This document shows, piece by piece, positions 1-6,920 of a stretch of 8,622 nucleotides of DNA; the first letter of the stretch is position 1; the number at the start of each line of letters is the position of its first letter. The DNA comes from Phycisphaeraceae bacterium (GTDB lineage Bacteria > Planctomycetota > Phycisphaerae > Phycisphaerales > Phycisphaeraceae): positions 1 to 8,622 of the forward strand of contig JAJDCT010000025.1 in assembly GCA_029260695.1 (NCBI GenBank). The letters are read 5' to 3'. The position numbers and the translations under genes were made by a program. The notes beneath the pieces were generated by a model. The model did no database searches. It was not told where the DNA came from and was given only the letters and a program-made list of their open reading frames with translations.

Positions 1-1
1 T

Positions 2-292
2 CAGATGATGGCATTGCTCAGTGAGCCCCGCGTGTTGATTTGTAATGACTCGGCACCGCTGCATATCGCTGTGGGGTTCAACCGCCCGGTCGTCGCGCTC
101 TTCGGCCCCACCGACCCCGCACTCGTCGGGCCCTATCAACATTCATCAACCGTCCTGCGCCCGCCCGACGCCCAGCGGTTCGCCTCCAACTACCGCAAAC
201 ACATGGATGACGCGACCCTGATCTCGAAGATCACCTCGGATGAAGTTTGGGCGAAACTGGTTGAGCAACCCGGCAGCGTACACACGCTATAA
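2..292 (+). CDS. Glycosyltransferase family 9 (LPS heptosyltransferase-like), C-terminal fragment
   Basis: The frame is open at the left edge, so only about the last 96 residues are present and the start is outside the window. The fragment contains the family 9 glycosyltransferase signature: a short NDSAPLHIA segment, then a PVVALFGPTDP segment and a GPY shortly after. In characterised GT9 enzymes (WaaC/WaaF/RfaF type) this C-terminal Rossmann half binds the ADP-heptose donor; the enzymes act at the cytoplasmic face of the inner membrane and add heptose to the LPS core. The exact acceptor and donor cannot be inferred from the fragment. It ends in TAA, and the next gene on this strand begins 222 nt later, so it is probably the last gene of its transcription unit. 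Confidence 0.88.
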   Translation, partial: QMMALLSEPRVLICNDSAPLHIAVGFNRPVVALFGPTDPALVGPYQHSSTVLRPPDAQRFASNYRKHMDDATLISKITSDEVWAKLVEQPGSVHTL

Positions 293-329
293 AATAAAGC
301 CGGACACGGCATATCGAGGCTCACGACCC

Positions 330-369
330 GCCATGCACGAGTGAAGGACACCCCACGGGCCCGCATGGC
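330..369 (+). terminator. Possible terminator-like inverted repeat after the glycosyltransferase
   Basis: A perfect 7-nt inverted repeat, GCCATGC at 330-336 and GCATGGC at 363-369, is followed directly by the T-rich stretch TATTATTT. The 26-nt loop is long for an intrinsic terminator and the T-run is interrupted, so this is only a candidate. Its position, downstream of the glycosyltransferase stop and upstream of the metalloprotease promoter candidate, is appropriate. Confidence 0.3.
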
Positions 370-409
370 TATTATTTGCATAAATCTCCAGAAATTGTCT
401 TGGCGCGGG

Positions 410-440
410 TTGACGCTCGCTCATAACATAGTGAGATATC
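410..440 (+). promoter_or_regulatory. Weak sigma70-like promoter candidate for the metalloprotease gene
   Basis: TTGACG at 410-415 matches five of six bases of the -35 consensus. The -10 side is poor: GAGATA at 433-438 gives a 17-nt spacer, and GATATC at 435-440 gives a 19-nt spacer. The site lies about 75 nt upstream of the metalloprotease start, a reasonable leader length. Planctomycete promoters are not well characterised, so this is a pattern match only. Confidence 0.3.
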
Positions 441-447
441 ATGGGGG

Positions 448-473
448 CCAGATGGCGGGTCATTTCTATCTGG
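448..473 (+). other. Inverted repeat in the metalloprotease 5' leader
   Basis: CCAGAT at 448-453 and ATCTGG at 468-473 are perfect reverse complements separated by 14 nt. A second pair, GGGCC at 445-449 and GGCCC at 481-485, overlaps the first arm, so the two pairings would be mutually exclusive. The element sits between the promoter candidate and the ribosome binding site (AGGGGAG, 501-507). It could be an RNA hairpin or an operator, but no known family is recognised. Confidence 0.3.
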
Positions 474-514
474 GTGAGTGGGCCCGGTAAAACACAGGAT
501 AGGGGAGTACGACT

Positions 515-1639
515 ATGCAGAGCACTCGCGGATTGCGATTGGGAGTTGTGGCTGTGGTATTGATGGTTTGCACATCATCGCTTCAGGCCGTGGTCACGTT
601 CGAGTTTACTTACTTCGACCCCGCAGGCGTCGGGTTCAACGCTCCGGGTTCGGGAGACGCTTTCAAGTTCGTGTTGGAGGACATGGCTTCTGAGATCGGC
701 GGTTTACTTGATCACACCGCCACGGTAAAAATCGGGGTAGCGCCGTCCGAATTCGACGCGACGGGGTTCTCCGCCGCAGGGGGTGCGACGTTCGTCGACG
801 CGGATCTGCCCAGCTCTTTCGGCTTCTTCGATGGCGAGGTGATCAACCGGGTCGTCAACGGCTTGCCACACCCGGGGACCGCAGGCGCATGCGGCGGCGT
901 GGAGTGCGACGGGGCGATGGTGGTTGATCTGGGATACTCATGGAGTACCGACAGTTCCCCCGAGCCTACCGAGATCCACTTCCGCAGTGTCATGCTCCAC
1001 GAGCTGACACACATCCTGGGGTACGGCAGCTTCATCGGGACCACCGGCACCGGGTTCAACGGGACGACCCCCGACGTGTACACCAAGTTCGATTCATTCG
1101 TCACGACCTCCGGTGGATCGCCGTTGATCGATCCCAGCGGGACGCCCTTGTTTAGCCCAGGCCTATTCCCCTCAGTCCTGGCATCGGGGACCGCTTTCTC
1201 TGGACCATTCTCAATAGCGGCCGGTGGGGTGGGGCTTGCAGCTTCCGACCCCAGCCACAGCGACGACCCCTCAGACGTAATGACCCCGACCTCCCCGACC
1301 GGCTTCGTCAATGACACCTGGTCACCCAAGGAGGTCGCGGTTCTGATGGACCTGGGGTATGTATTCGGGACCCCGCTCGTTGGCGACCTCGACGGGGACG
1401 GCTTCGTCGGCATAACTGACCTGAACATCGTCCTTGGCGAATGGAATTCACTTATCCCCCCAGGCGACCCGGCCGCAGACCCGTCAGGTGACAGCTTCGT
1501 TGGCATCGAAGATCTCAACGTTGTGTTAGGGAACTGGAACGCCGGCACCCTGCCGCCCCCGGGTTCGGCCGTCCCCGAGCCCACGTCGTTTGTGATACTG
1601 ATCGTGGGCGCTATTACGCTTCGCCGTTGCCGCACCTAG
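515..1639 (+). CDS. Secreted zinc metalloprotease with dockerin-like repeats and PEP-CTERM tail
   Basis: This 374-residue protein is built as an exported zinc peptidase. The start is supported by a strong Shine-Dalgarno sequence, AGGGGAG, 7 nt upstream. Residues 1 to about 25 form a signal peptide: an Arg-containing n-region, a VVAVVLMV core and an LQA cleavage-like site. The active-site motif HELTH lies at residues 162-166 and continues as HELTHILGYGSF. The usual metzincin third ligand (HExxHxxGxxH) is replaced by Ser at 172. A later H248, eight residues before a DVM Met-turn-like segment (M256), is a plausible third ligand, as in leishmanolysin-like bacterial families with a distal histidine. 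Residues 290-342 carry two dockerin-like EF-hand loops (291-302 and 322-333), each followed by a DLN-VVLG-type helix. Residues 353-374 (VPEP, hydrophobic stretch, RR) form a PEP-CTERM signal, expected to be processed by an exosortase. C-type residues near 125-130 could form a disulfide. The substrate is unknown. Confidence 0.87.
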   Translation: MQSTRGLRLGVVAVVLMVCTSSLQAVVTFEFTYFDPAGVGFNAPGSGDAFKFVLEDMASEIGGLLDHTATVKIGVAPSEFDATGFSAAGGATFVDADLPSSFGFFDGEVINRVVNGLPHPGTAGACGGVECDGAMVVDLGYSWSTDSSPEPTEIHFRSVMLHELTHILGYGSFIGTTGTGFNGTTPDVYTKFDSFVTTSGGSPLIDPSGTPLFSPGLFPSVLASGTAFSGPFSIAAGGVGLAASDPSHSDDPSDVMTPTSPTGFVNDTWSPKEVAVLMDLGYVFGTPLVGDLDGDGFVGITDLNIVLGEWNSLIPPGDPAADPSGDSFVGIEDLNVVLGNWNAGTLPPPGSAVPEPTSFVILIVGAITLRRCRT

Positions 1640-1762
1640 GCGAATTGGACGCAAACCGCCCACACAATGGACGCTCCACACAGATATTGAAGACCACGGT
1701 TGAGCGGGTGTGGGAAAAGCTTGGCAAATCTATCGAGGCGAGTTCTTAACCAGATCGCCGCG

Positions 1763-2722
1763 CTACTGTGGGCGGAGTTCAGCTTGAAGGCGGTCTCGTT
1801 TATTAATCAGATCCGAATAGCGTCGGTCTGAAATATTCTCTATCGCGTGTTTTCGAGTGGCCTCGGCATGGGCTTTGGCGAGTTCAAGTTCCTCACCCAA
1901 TCGCACGGTGACCGGGTCTCCGCCGAACGCCGACTCCAGCTTTGTGTTCATGGCATCGAACAACGCTTTAACGTCAATTAACTCGCTGCGGGCCTTCTGG
2001 GCCTTGGCCTCCGCCTCGTCATAAGCCGCCTTGGCCATATTCATCTCGGGGGAATGTAGCTCCTGGCTGATCGTCTGCAGTTCATCTTTAAGAGACCTGA
2101 TTTTGTTATTCGCTTCAGCGGCTTTTTCGCGATAACGAGTACTGCTTCGGCCGTAGCTACTGGAAGAAGCGTTGCCGGTGCCACCGTTTGACTCCATCGC
2201 TTTCAATGCTTTTTCTGAATGGCTTGCCGCGAGGCCACCATACTTCTCGGCATCGGCTTTGAGTTGACGCAGTTGTTTGTTGATATTCCGGGTACGGGCA
2301 TCGAGCTTCACTTGGCCCTGCTTCTCGGCTTTGTATGCCGCCCGAGCTTCCGGCAAAGCCGACTCCAATGTCATAGAAGCTTGGTTTTGCGCATTGAAGG
2401 TTGATTTAAGTTCTAGGTAATCGGAGTCGGCGTCCCGTTGTTTCTCAAACGCCTCGCGGTAGGCGTCCCAATCGGCCTTCGATTTTGCAAGCCGGTGCGC
2501 AGCCGCCTGGTAATCGGCATCGTCCGCCAGGGCAGACTGTTCGAACTAATTTATCTCCTGCTGGATAGCAAGCAGTTCCTGTGCGGCCGCAACCCGATCC
2601 AATGATGTGGAGGTTTGAGCGAATACAACCGACGTGGTGTGTATCAACCCGACAAGCAAGAAAATAACCAGCGCCGAGCCGCCTATCCCGATCTTGTGAT
2701 AACACATCGATGTTCTAAGCAT
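1763..2722 (-). pseudogene. Secreted coiled-coil protein gene interrupted by an in-frame TAG
   Basis: One continuous frame of 320 codons runs from an ATG at 2722 to a TAG at 1763, broken only by a TAG at codon 59 (2548-2546). Before it, residues 1-58 hold a clear signal peptide (hydrophobic core ALVIFLLVGLI, cleavage-like site VFAQ near residue 36) and the start of a helical region. After it, residues 60-319 are Ala/Glu/Lys/Gln-rich helical sequence, likely coiled coil, with a Gly/Ser-rich break near residues 177-194. The reading frame and composition are the same on both sides, so the two parts were one gene. The longest ATG-initiated remnant begins at 2374 (203 residues) and would lack the export signal. 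TAG is the normal stop of neighbouring genes, and of this gene itself, so stop reassignment is unlikely. The Shine-Dalgarno is weak. It lies 102 nt downstream of the nuclease-like gene on the same strand. Function unknown; a periplasmic or surface structural role is only a guess. Confidence 0.75.
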
Positions 2723-2824
2723 GTCGGCTTCTTACTTACCGGGGTGGGATCATGGGCTCAACAAACCCCAGTGTATCAAAGTAAAGCAGCGTGGCCCGCT
2801 TCTTAAGATTATCCGATATGATTT

Positions 2825-3493
2825 TCACCCGCCCCGCACCCCAAACACCGCCGCCGCGCACCAGCCGTTACCGATCCGGTCGTTGATCTCGAACCCGCGT
2901 ACCGCCGGCGGGCCTACGGGATAGCCCTTGTCCAGACAGCGGGTGTGCCAGGTCGCCAGGTCGTGCTCGGCGATCTCCTGAGAAGCGGTGAACAAGATCA
3001 GCAGCAGCCCGCCGTGGCGGATCGTGCCGTCGGACCAGATTTTCTTGATGTCCTTGGCGACCGGTGTGAGAAGTTCGGCGGAGTATCGCGGGAACGGTCC
3101 GCTGGTCTCGAATTGCGCAACGCTCTTGACCTCCAGCCAGTACGCAGCCTCGGGGTCGGCCGCCGGCTGGTCGTCAAACAATGTCCCTTTGATCAACGGG
3201 TCGCGCAGCGGCAAACCTGCCGGCGTCAGCACGACGTCACACCGCTGGCCCTCGCTGCGTTTGGTTTTATTTCGATCATCGGGGTACCGCTGTTCGCGCC
3301 AGACACCGAAACCATGGCCCACCAGCGACCGTTCGATCAAGGGGTGCAGCCCCAACTCGTCCAACGCATCGATCCCATACACCGCCTGCTCCAGGTCGGC
3401 GTCCTGCGCGCAGCGCCTCAGCCCGGCTTCAACGGCGTCGGCTATGTCAGAGGTAGACCAGGGCATTGATGCAATTGTATATCGCAGTGACAT
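2825..3493 (-). CDS. Uncharacterised protein with PD-(D/E)XK nuclease-like residue pattern
   Basis: I do not recognise this 222-residue protein as a named family. There is no signal peptide or membrane segment, so it is probably cytoplasmic. It has the residue order of PD-(D/E)XK nucleases: E67 in a WREQRYP segment, D86 in RCDVVL at the start of a strand, and E121-V-K123 in YWLEVKSV, followed by a Lys-rich helix (residues 146-152) and a hydrophobic strand LLLILF near residue 163. The gap of 35 residues between D86 and E121 is longer than usual and includes an insert rich in Asp, Pro and Leu. I chose the ATG at 3493 because it overlaps the stop of the upstream CNNM gene by one base (TGATG), a common coupling arrangement. 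In-frame GTG codons at 3499 and 3496 and an ATG at 3466 are alternatives. DNA binding, cleavage or loss of catalysis cannot be decided from sequence alone. Confidence 0.7.
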   Translation of the reverse strand: MSLRYTIASMPWSTSDIADAVEAGLRRCAQDADLEQAVYGIDALDELGLHPLIERSLVGHGFGVWREQRYPDDRNKTKRSEGQRCDVVLTPAGLPLRDPLIKGTLFDDQPAADPEAAYWLEVKSVAQFETSGPFPRYSAELLTPVAKDIKKIWSDGTIRHGGLLLILFTASQEIAEHDLATWHTRCLDKGYPVGPPAVRGFEINDRIGNGWCAAAVFGVRGG

Positions 3494-4488
3494 CACCACC
3501 GCGCCAGGTCGCCTGTGATCGGCTCGATCAGGTCTTTGACGGTGACGATACCGATCGGCTCGCCCCGGTCACCGGTGACGATGCCCTGGCCCGTGATGTG
3601 GCGCTGGAGGATCCCCAGGGCATCGCGGACTGTCAGGGTGTACGAGACGGTCTGCGCGGGCTTCATGAGTTCGCCGATAGGTGGACAACCACCGGAGTCA
3701 TAAGTCAGCGCATCGTTTAGCCGGAGGATGCCAGCCACGCCCCCGTTCCGATCAAGCACCGGGACGTGCGCGTGGGTGGTGCGTTGCGCAAGCCGGCGGA
3801 TCATCGCGGGGTTGTCGTTTAAGCGGATCTTCTCGACGTTCTGCCACCCGGTCATTTCCTCCTGCACGGTCCGCCCCGCCAGGTCCAGCACCCGGTCCAC
3901 GATGGCCGATTGCTCCTGGCTTAATAGCCCGTACCCCACGCCCTCGCGGACGAGCAGGCCGACCTGTCTGCGTGGATGGAACGCTCCGACGCGCGGATCT
4001 TGCCCGATGGCTTTCATCAGGATGCCGCTGAACAAGCCGATCAATGGCGTCAGCCCGGTATAGGTGAACAGCCGCCCGGAGAAACTCAGCACCGGGGTCA
4101 GCCGATACATCAGCCGATCACTGTGCGCCGCGAAGAGGTCTTTGGGCAGCGTCTCGCCGACGACAAACAATATCGGCGTGACGATCAACGCATTCATCAC
4201 GATGACTTCCCAATCGCCCAGCCCCCTTGATGCGAGGATCACGCCCATCGCCGCGGTCCCCAGGTAGTTGGTGATGTTATTCCCGATCAGCAGCGTGGTC
4301 AGCAGCGCGGTCGGGTGAGTGATCAGGTTGTGCAGCGTGATCGCCGCGCGGTCACCTCGGTGCATCAGGACGTGCAGGCGGATGCGGTTGAGGCTGTAGG
4401 CCCCGGTTTCGAGCCCGGAGTACAACGCCGAACCCGCGAAACCAAGCAACGCCAGCACAATCCATAAGATCAGCATCGCATCACTCAT
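3493..4488 (-). CDS. Short CNNM (DUF21)/CBS-domain membrane protein, CorC-like paralogue
   Basis: This 331-residue protein has an N-terminal CNNM/DUF21 membrane domain (about residues 5-175; hydrophobic segments near 5-24, 58-86, 96-112 and 132-160) with family landmarks SGLETGAYSL at 24-33, GNNITN at 69-74 and GETLPKD at 111-117. A cytosolic CBS-domain pair follows (about 205-325), ending in GIVTVKDLIEPI. Family members (CorC/HlyC, YfjD, eukaryotic CNNM) are linked to sodium-coupled Mg2+ export or divalent-cation resistance, with the CBS pair sensing Mg-ATP. The protein stops just after the second CBS domain and lacks the CorC_HlyC domain found in its upstream neighbour. The start at 4488 is chosen because ATGAGTGA overlaps the upstream stop by 8 nt and an AGGCGG Shine-Dalgarno lies just before it; a longer frame to 4563 would lie wholly within the upstream gene. 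Its stop overlaps the next gene by one base. Confidence 0.85.
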   Translation of the reverse strand: MSDAMLILWIVLALLGFAGSALYSGLETGAYSLNRIRLHVLMHRGDRAAITLHNLITHPTALLTTLLIGNNITNYLGTAAMGVILASRGLGDWEVIVMNALIVTPILFVVGETLPKDLFAAHSDRLMYRLTPVLSFSGRLFTYTGLTPLIGLFSGILMKAIGQDPRVGAFHPRRQVGLLVREGVGYGLLSQEQSAIVDRVLDLAGRTVQEEMTGWQNVEKIRLNDNPAMIRRLAQRTTHAHVPVLDRNGGVAGILRLNDALTYDSGGCPPIGELMKPAQTVSYTLTVRDALGILQRHITGQGIVTGDRGEPIGIVTVKDLIEPITGDLARW

Positions 4489-5809
4489 CCACCACCGCCT
4501 CATCTCCGCGCCCCGACTCTGCGGTTTCCGTATCGTCTTCCAGGCGCACGGCCACGATTTCAATCCGTCGGCCGTCCATCTCTTCGACGCTCAATACGAG
4601 GTTGCCAAGCGTGGTCTGGTCGCCGACTTGTGCAGCACGCCCGAGTCTGGCCATCACCAGGCCGCCGAGGGTCTTCACCGCGCTAAGCGTTTTAAGCACG
4701 TCCGGCGGCGAGTTCTGACCAAACGCCTCCGCCCAGTCACGCGTCGACAATTCCGCGCTGACACGCCAACAGCCCGGAGAAACCTGCTCGACCACCGGCT
4801 CATCCCCGCTGTCGTATCCCCCGGCGATTTCACCGATCAGGTGCTCTGCGACGTCTTCCAGTGTCACCAGTCCCGCCGTGCCCCCGTACTCGTCCACTAC
4901 TACAGCAAGAGTCTTAGCCTTCTTGCGCAGCTCCGCGAGCAGTTGGTCTGCACGCTGTTGCTGCGGGACGAACAGCACAGGCTCAATCAGCGCGTTGACT
5001 CCCCGTCGTGTACTCGGAGGGTTCAGCAACGCACGCCTGGCGCTGATCAGGCCCTCCATCTGGTCTAGATCGCCGCGATACGCCGGGGCCTGACGCAGAT
5101 TGGTCCGTTTGAAAAACCCTACTAACTCAGCGGGGTCGGCGTTGACGTCTACCGCTTCGATATCGACGCGCGGCGTCATCAACCCGTCGACCTTGACCCG
5201 CCCCAATTCCAAAACCTGGCGCAGCATCCGCTGTTCCTGCGGATCGATCACGCCCTGGCCCCGGCTAAGCTCGAGCATGGATGCCAACTCGTCCTGCGAC
5301 AGCGCGTCCGGCCGAGTTGAAGGCGCAATCAATCTCGCTAGCGGCGTGATGACCAGGCCCGACGCGACCAACCGGACGGGTGTGATCGCACGATGGACCG
5401 CCAGCAGCGGAATCGCCGACAGCCGAGAGTACATGGCCGGTGATCGCGCAGCCGCCAGCTTGGGCAAAACCTCCCCGAGGATGATGATCGTCAATAACGG
5501 CACGACACTCACCACGCCCAACGCTACCGGCCCGAGGAGCTGTTCCTCGCGGAGGTGCAGTATCAGTTTCGTGCTTACCACGAAGTACAGAACATTGACC
5601 GTGATGTTTCCCATCAACAGCGTGATCAGAAGTGAGCGGGTCTCTCCCAGTAGCGTTGTGACCGCCGACCCCGCGAAGGTGCCTGAGCTTTTGAGTAAAA
5701 CTCGTTGGTGACGGGTCAGGCTAAATAACGCCGTCTCACTGCCCGAGAAAAAACCGCTTAAAACAAGCAGCAGAGGCAGGCACAGCAACATAAACGGCAA
5801 GAGCATCAT
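4481..5809 (-). CDS. CNNM/CBS/CorC_HlyC-domain membrane protein, CorC-like (putative Mg2+/divalent cation transport)
   Basis: This 442-residue protein has the full architecture of the CorC/HlyC family. The CNNM (DUF21) membrane domain spans about residues 1-180, with SGSETALFSL at 22-31, GNITVNVLY at 67-75 and GEVLPKLAA at 112-120. The CBS pair spans about 207-330, including MTPRVDIEAV and the hallmark DEYGGTAGLVTLEDV at 306-320. The CorC_HlyC domain spans about 338-423. The tail is acidic. Bacterial relatives act in the inner membrane in Mg2+ homeostasis, in some cases by sodium-driven export; the old name hemolysin is misleading. I chose the ATG at 5809 (a second ATG follows at 5806) because the hydrophobic segment begins there; the longer frame to 5923 would overlap the upstream gene and add a basic non-membrane stretch. 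It lies 28 nt after the oxidoreductase stop and overlaps the next gene by 8 nt. The Shine-Dalgarno is weak. Confidence 0.88.
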   Translation of the reverse strand: MMLLPFMLLCLPLLLVLSGFFSGSETALFSLTRHQRVLLKSSGTFAGSAVTTLLGETRSLLITLLMGNITVNVLYFVVSTKLILHLREEQLLGPVALGVVSVVPLLTIIILGEVLPKLAAARSPAMYSRLSAIPLLAVHRAITPVRLVASGLVITPLARLIAPSTRPDALSQDELASMLELSRGQGVIDPQEQRMLRQVLELGRVKVDGLMTPRVDIEAVDVNADPAELVGFFKRTNLRQAPAYRGDLDQMEGLISARRALLNPPSTRRGVNALIEPVLFVPQQQRADQLLAELRKKAKTLAVVVDEYGGTAGLVTLEDVAEHLIGEIAGGYDSGDEPVVEQVSPGCWRVSAELSTRDWAEAFGQNSPPDVLKTLSAVKTLGGLVMARLGRAAQVGDQTTLGNLVLSVEEMDGRRIEIVAVRLEDDTETAESGRGDEAVVDE

Positions 5810-5837
5810 CGCATCCGTAGGTGTGGGCGCTGGCCGA

Positions 5838-6914
5838 TCACTCGACGCCGTTGAGCAACGCCGAGCCCGCCATCCCCTCCCATGTGTGCTCCTTGATCGC
5901 GCGGACAACCCGTTCGGCAGCATCTACCGCGGCGAATCCCGCGAGTCCGTCGACCGTCGGCCGACTCCCGTGCTTGGCCGCAGACAAAAAACTTGCCTGC
6001 TCCGCGGTGAGTTGATCCTCTTCACCCGGCGGCAGGTCAAACTTCAGCTCACTGACCTCCACGATGTCTTTGTAATCAAGGTCTGATAGGTCTACCCCCT
6101 GTGCGACCTGCTCGCGGACCTTCGCCAATGCTTTGCGGTTGCCCCCATCCGTGTGGACCACGATCCCGTCGCGGGTCTGGTAGTTCAGGTTGATGTAACC
6201 GCTTTCTGAAAACACACGCAGCCTGCGCTCGGTGTTCAACGCCATCCTCGAAGCGGTGATGTTTGCCACGCACCCGTTCTCAAACACGATCCGTGCGCTG
6301 GCGATATCTTCGTGCTCACCCAGCACCGCCACACCCGCCGCGTCTACGCTCTTGATCGGCGATCCCGCCAGCATCAGCACGATGTCCAGGTCGTGGATCA
6401 TCATGTCCATCACCACGCCCACGTCCAGCGATCGGAACGTCATCGGGCTGACCCGTTCCACCTGCATGAACCGTGCGTTGAAGTTCAAAGCCTCGGCCGC
6501 CCGGAACGCCGGGTTGAACCGCTCCGTGTGTCCGACCTGAAGCACCGCGTTGTGTTCCTCGGCACAGCCGACCAGAGCCTTGGCATCGGCGACGGTTGCC
6601 GCAAGTGGTTTCTCGATCAGGCAGGCGATACGACGTTTCAACAAAGGCTCGGCCGTCGCGCGGTGGAATTGCGTGGGCACCGCCACCGTCACAGCATTTA
6701 CATCAGGGTGCGATTCGAGCATCTCCTGAACCGACCCGTACGCCACACAGCCGTACTCATCCGCAACGCTTTGAGCGCGCCCTATCTCAAAATCCACCAC
6801 CGCTTTGAGGTTTACGCCGGACATCTGCTTATAAGTCCGGGCGTGATGCTTCCCCATCCTGCCCACCCCGACCACTGCCACCGCCGTGCCCTCGTCCTGT
6901 GTCTTACTGCTCAT
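5838..6914 (-). CDS. Gfo/Idh/MocA family NAD(P)-dependent oxidoreductase, possibly GnnA-like
   Basis: This 358-residue protein is a full-length Gfo/Idh/MocA oxidoreductase. The N-terminal Rossmann fold has the dinucleotide motif GVGRMG at 16-21, and the signature EKP lies at 101-103, where the Lys normally contacts cofactor and substrate. The C-terminal alpha/beta domain contains GHTERFNPA at 128-136 and DMMIHDLD at 170-177; D170 and H174 sit where the family's catalytic Asp/His pair is found. From memory, the HxERFNPA and MIHDLD segments resemble enzymes related to GnnA, which oxidises the 3-position of UDP-GlcNAc to make the diamino sugar of some lipid A molecules. The partner aminotransferase (GnnB) is not in the window, so this specificity is only a suggestion; an inositol or other sugar dehydrogenase remains possible. 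It is the first gene of the leftward operon, 28 nt before the CNNM gene. No properly spaced Shine-Dalgarno precedes the ATG. Confidence 0.88.
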   Translation of the reverse strand: MSSKTQDEGTAVAVVGVGRMGKHHARTYKQMSGVNLKAVVDFEIGRAQSVADEYGCVAYGSVQEMLESHPDVNAVTVAVPTQFHRATAEPLLKRRIACLIEKPLAATVADAKALVGCAEEHNAVLQVGHTERFNPAFRAAEALNFNARFMQVERVSPMTFRSLDVGVVMDMMIHDLDIVLMLAGSPIKSVDAAGVAVLGEHEDIASARIVFENGCVANITASRMALNTERRLRVFSESGYINLNYQTRDGIVVHTDGGNRKALAKVREQVAQGVDLSDLDYKDIVEVSELKFDLPPGEEDQLTAEQASFLSAAKHGSRPTVDGLAGFAAVDAAERVVRAIKEHTWEGMAGSALLNGVE

Positions 6915-6920
6915 CCTTAC

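Noticed and set aside
712..1635. A 307-codon minus-strand open frame opposite the metalloprotease
   Set aside because: It is the antisense shadow of a GC-rich gene. It has no recognisable domain, whereas the plus-strand frame has a signal peptide, active site, dockerin-like pair and PEP-CTERM tail.
1659..1714. CCCACAC (1659-1665) and GTGTGGG (1708-1714) as a terminator between convergent genes
   Set aside because: The 42-nt loop is too long and no T-run follows on either strand, so it is not supported as a terminator.
2445..2705. An 86-codon minus-strand frame over the 5' part of the coiled-coil gene
   Set aside because: It is an out-of-phase frame rich in Cys, Arg and Gly without a recognisable domain; the signal peptide and coiled-coil sequence lie in a different frame interrupted by one TAG.
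1763..3499. A restriction-modification or defence island around the nuclease-like gene
   Set aside because: No methylase, helicase, toxin-antitoxin or mobile-element gene is nearby; the neighbours are CNNM proteins and a coiled-coil pseudogene.
2945..3518. Plus-strand open frames opposite the nuclease-like gene
   Set aside because: They are antisense frames without domains; the minus-strand gene has a coupling overlap and a coherent fold-like pattern.
4489..4563. An N-terminal extension of the short CNNM protein to 4563
   Set aside because: The extra 25 residues are not membrane-like and lie wholly within the upstream gene; the ATG at 4488 has a Shine-Dalgarno and a coupling overlap.
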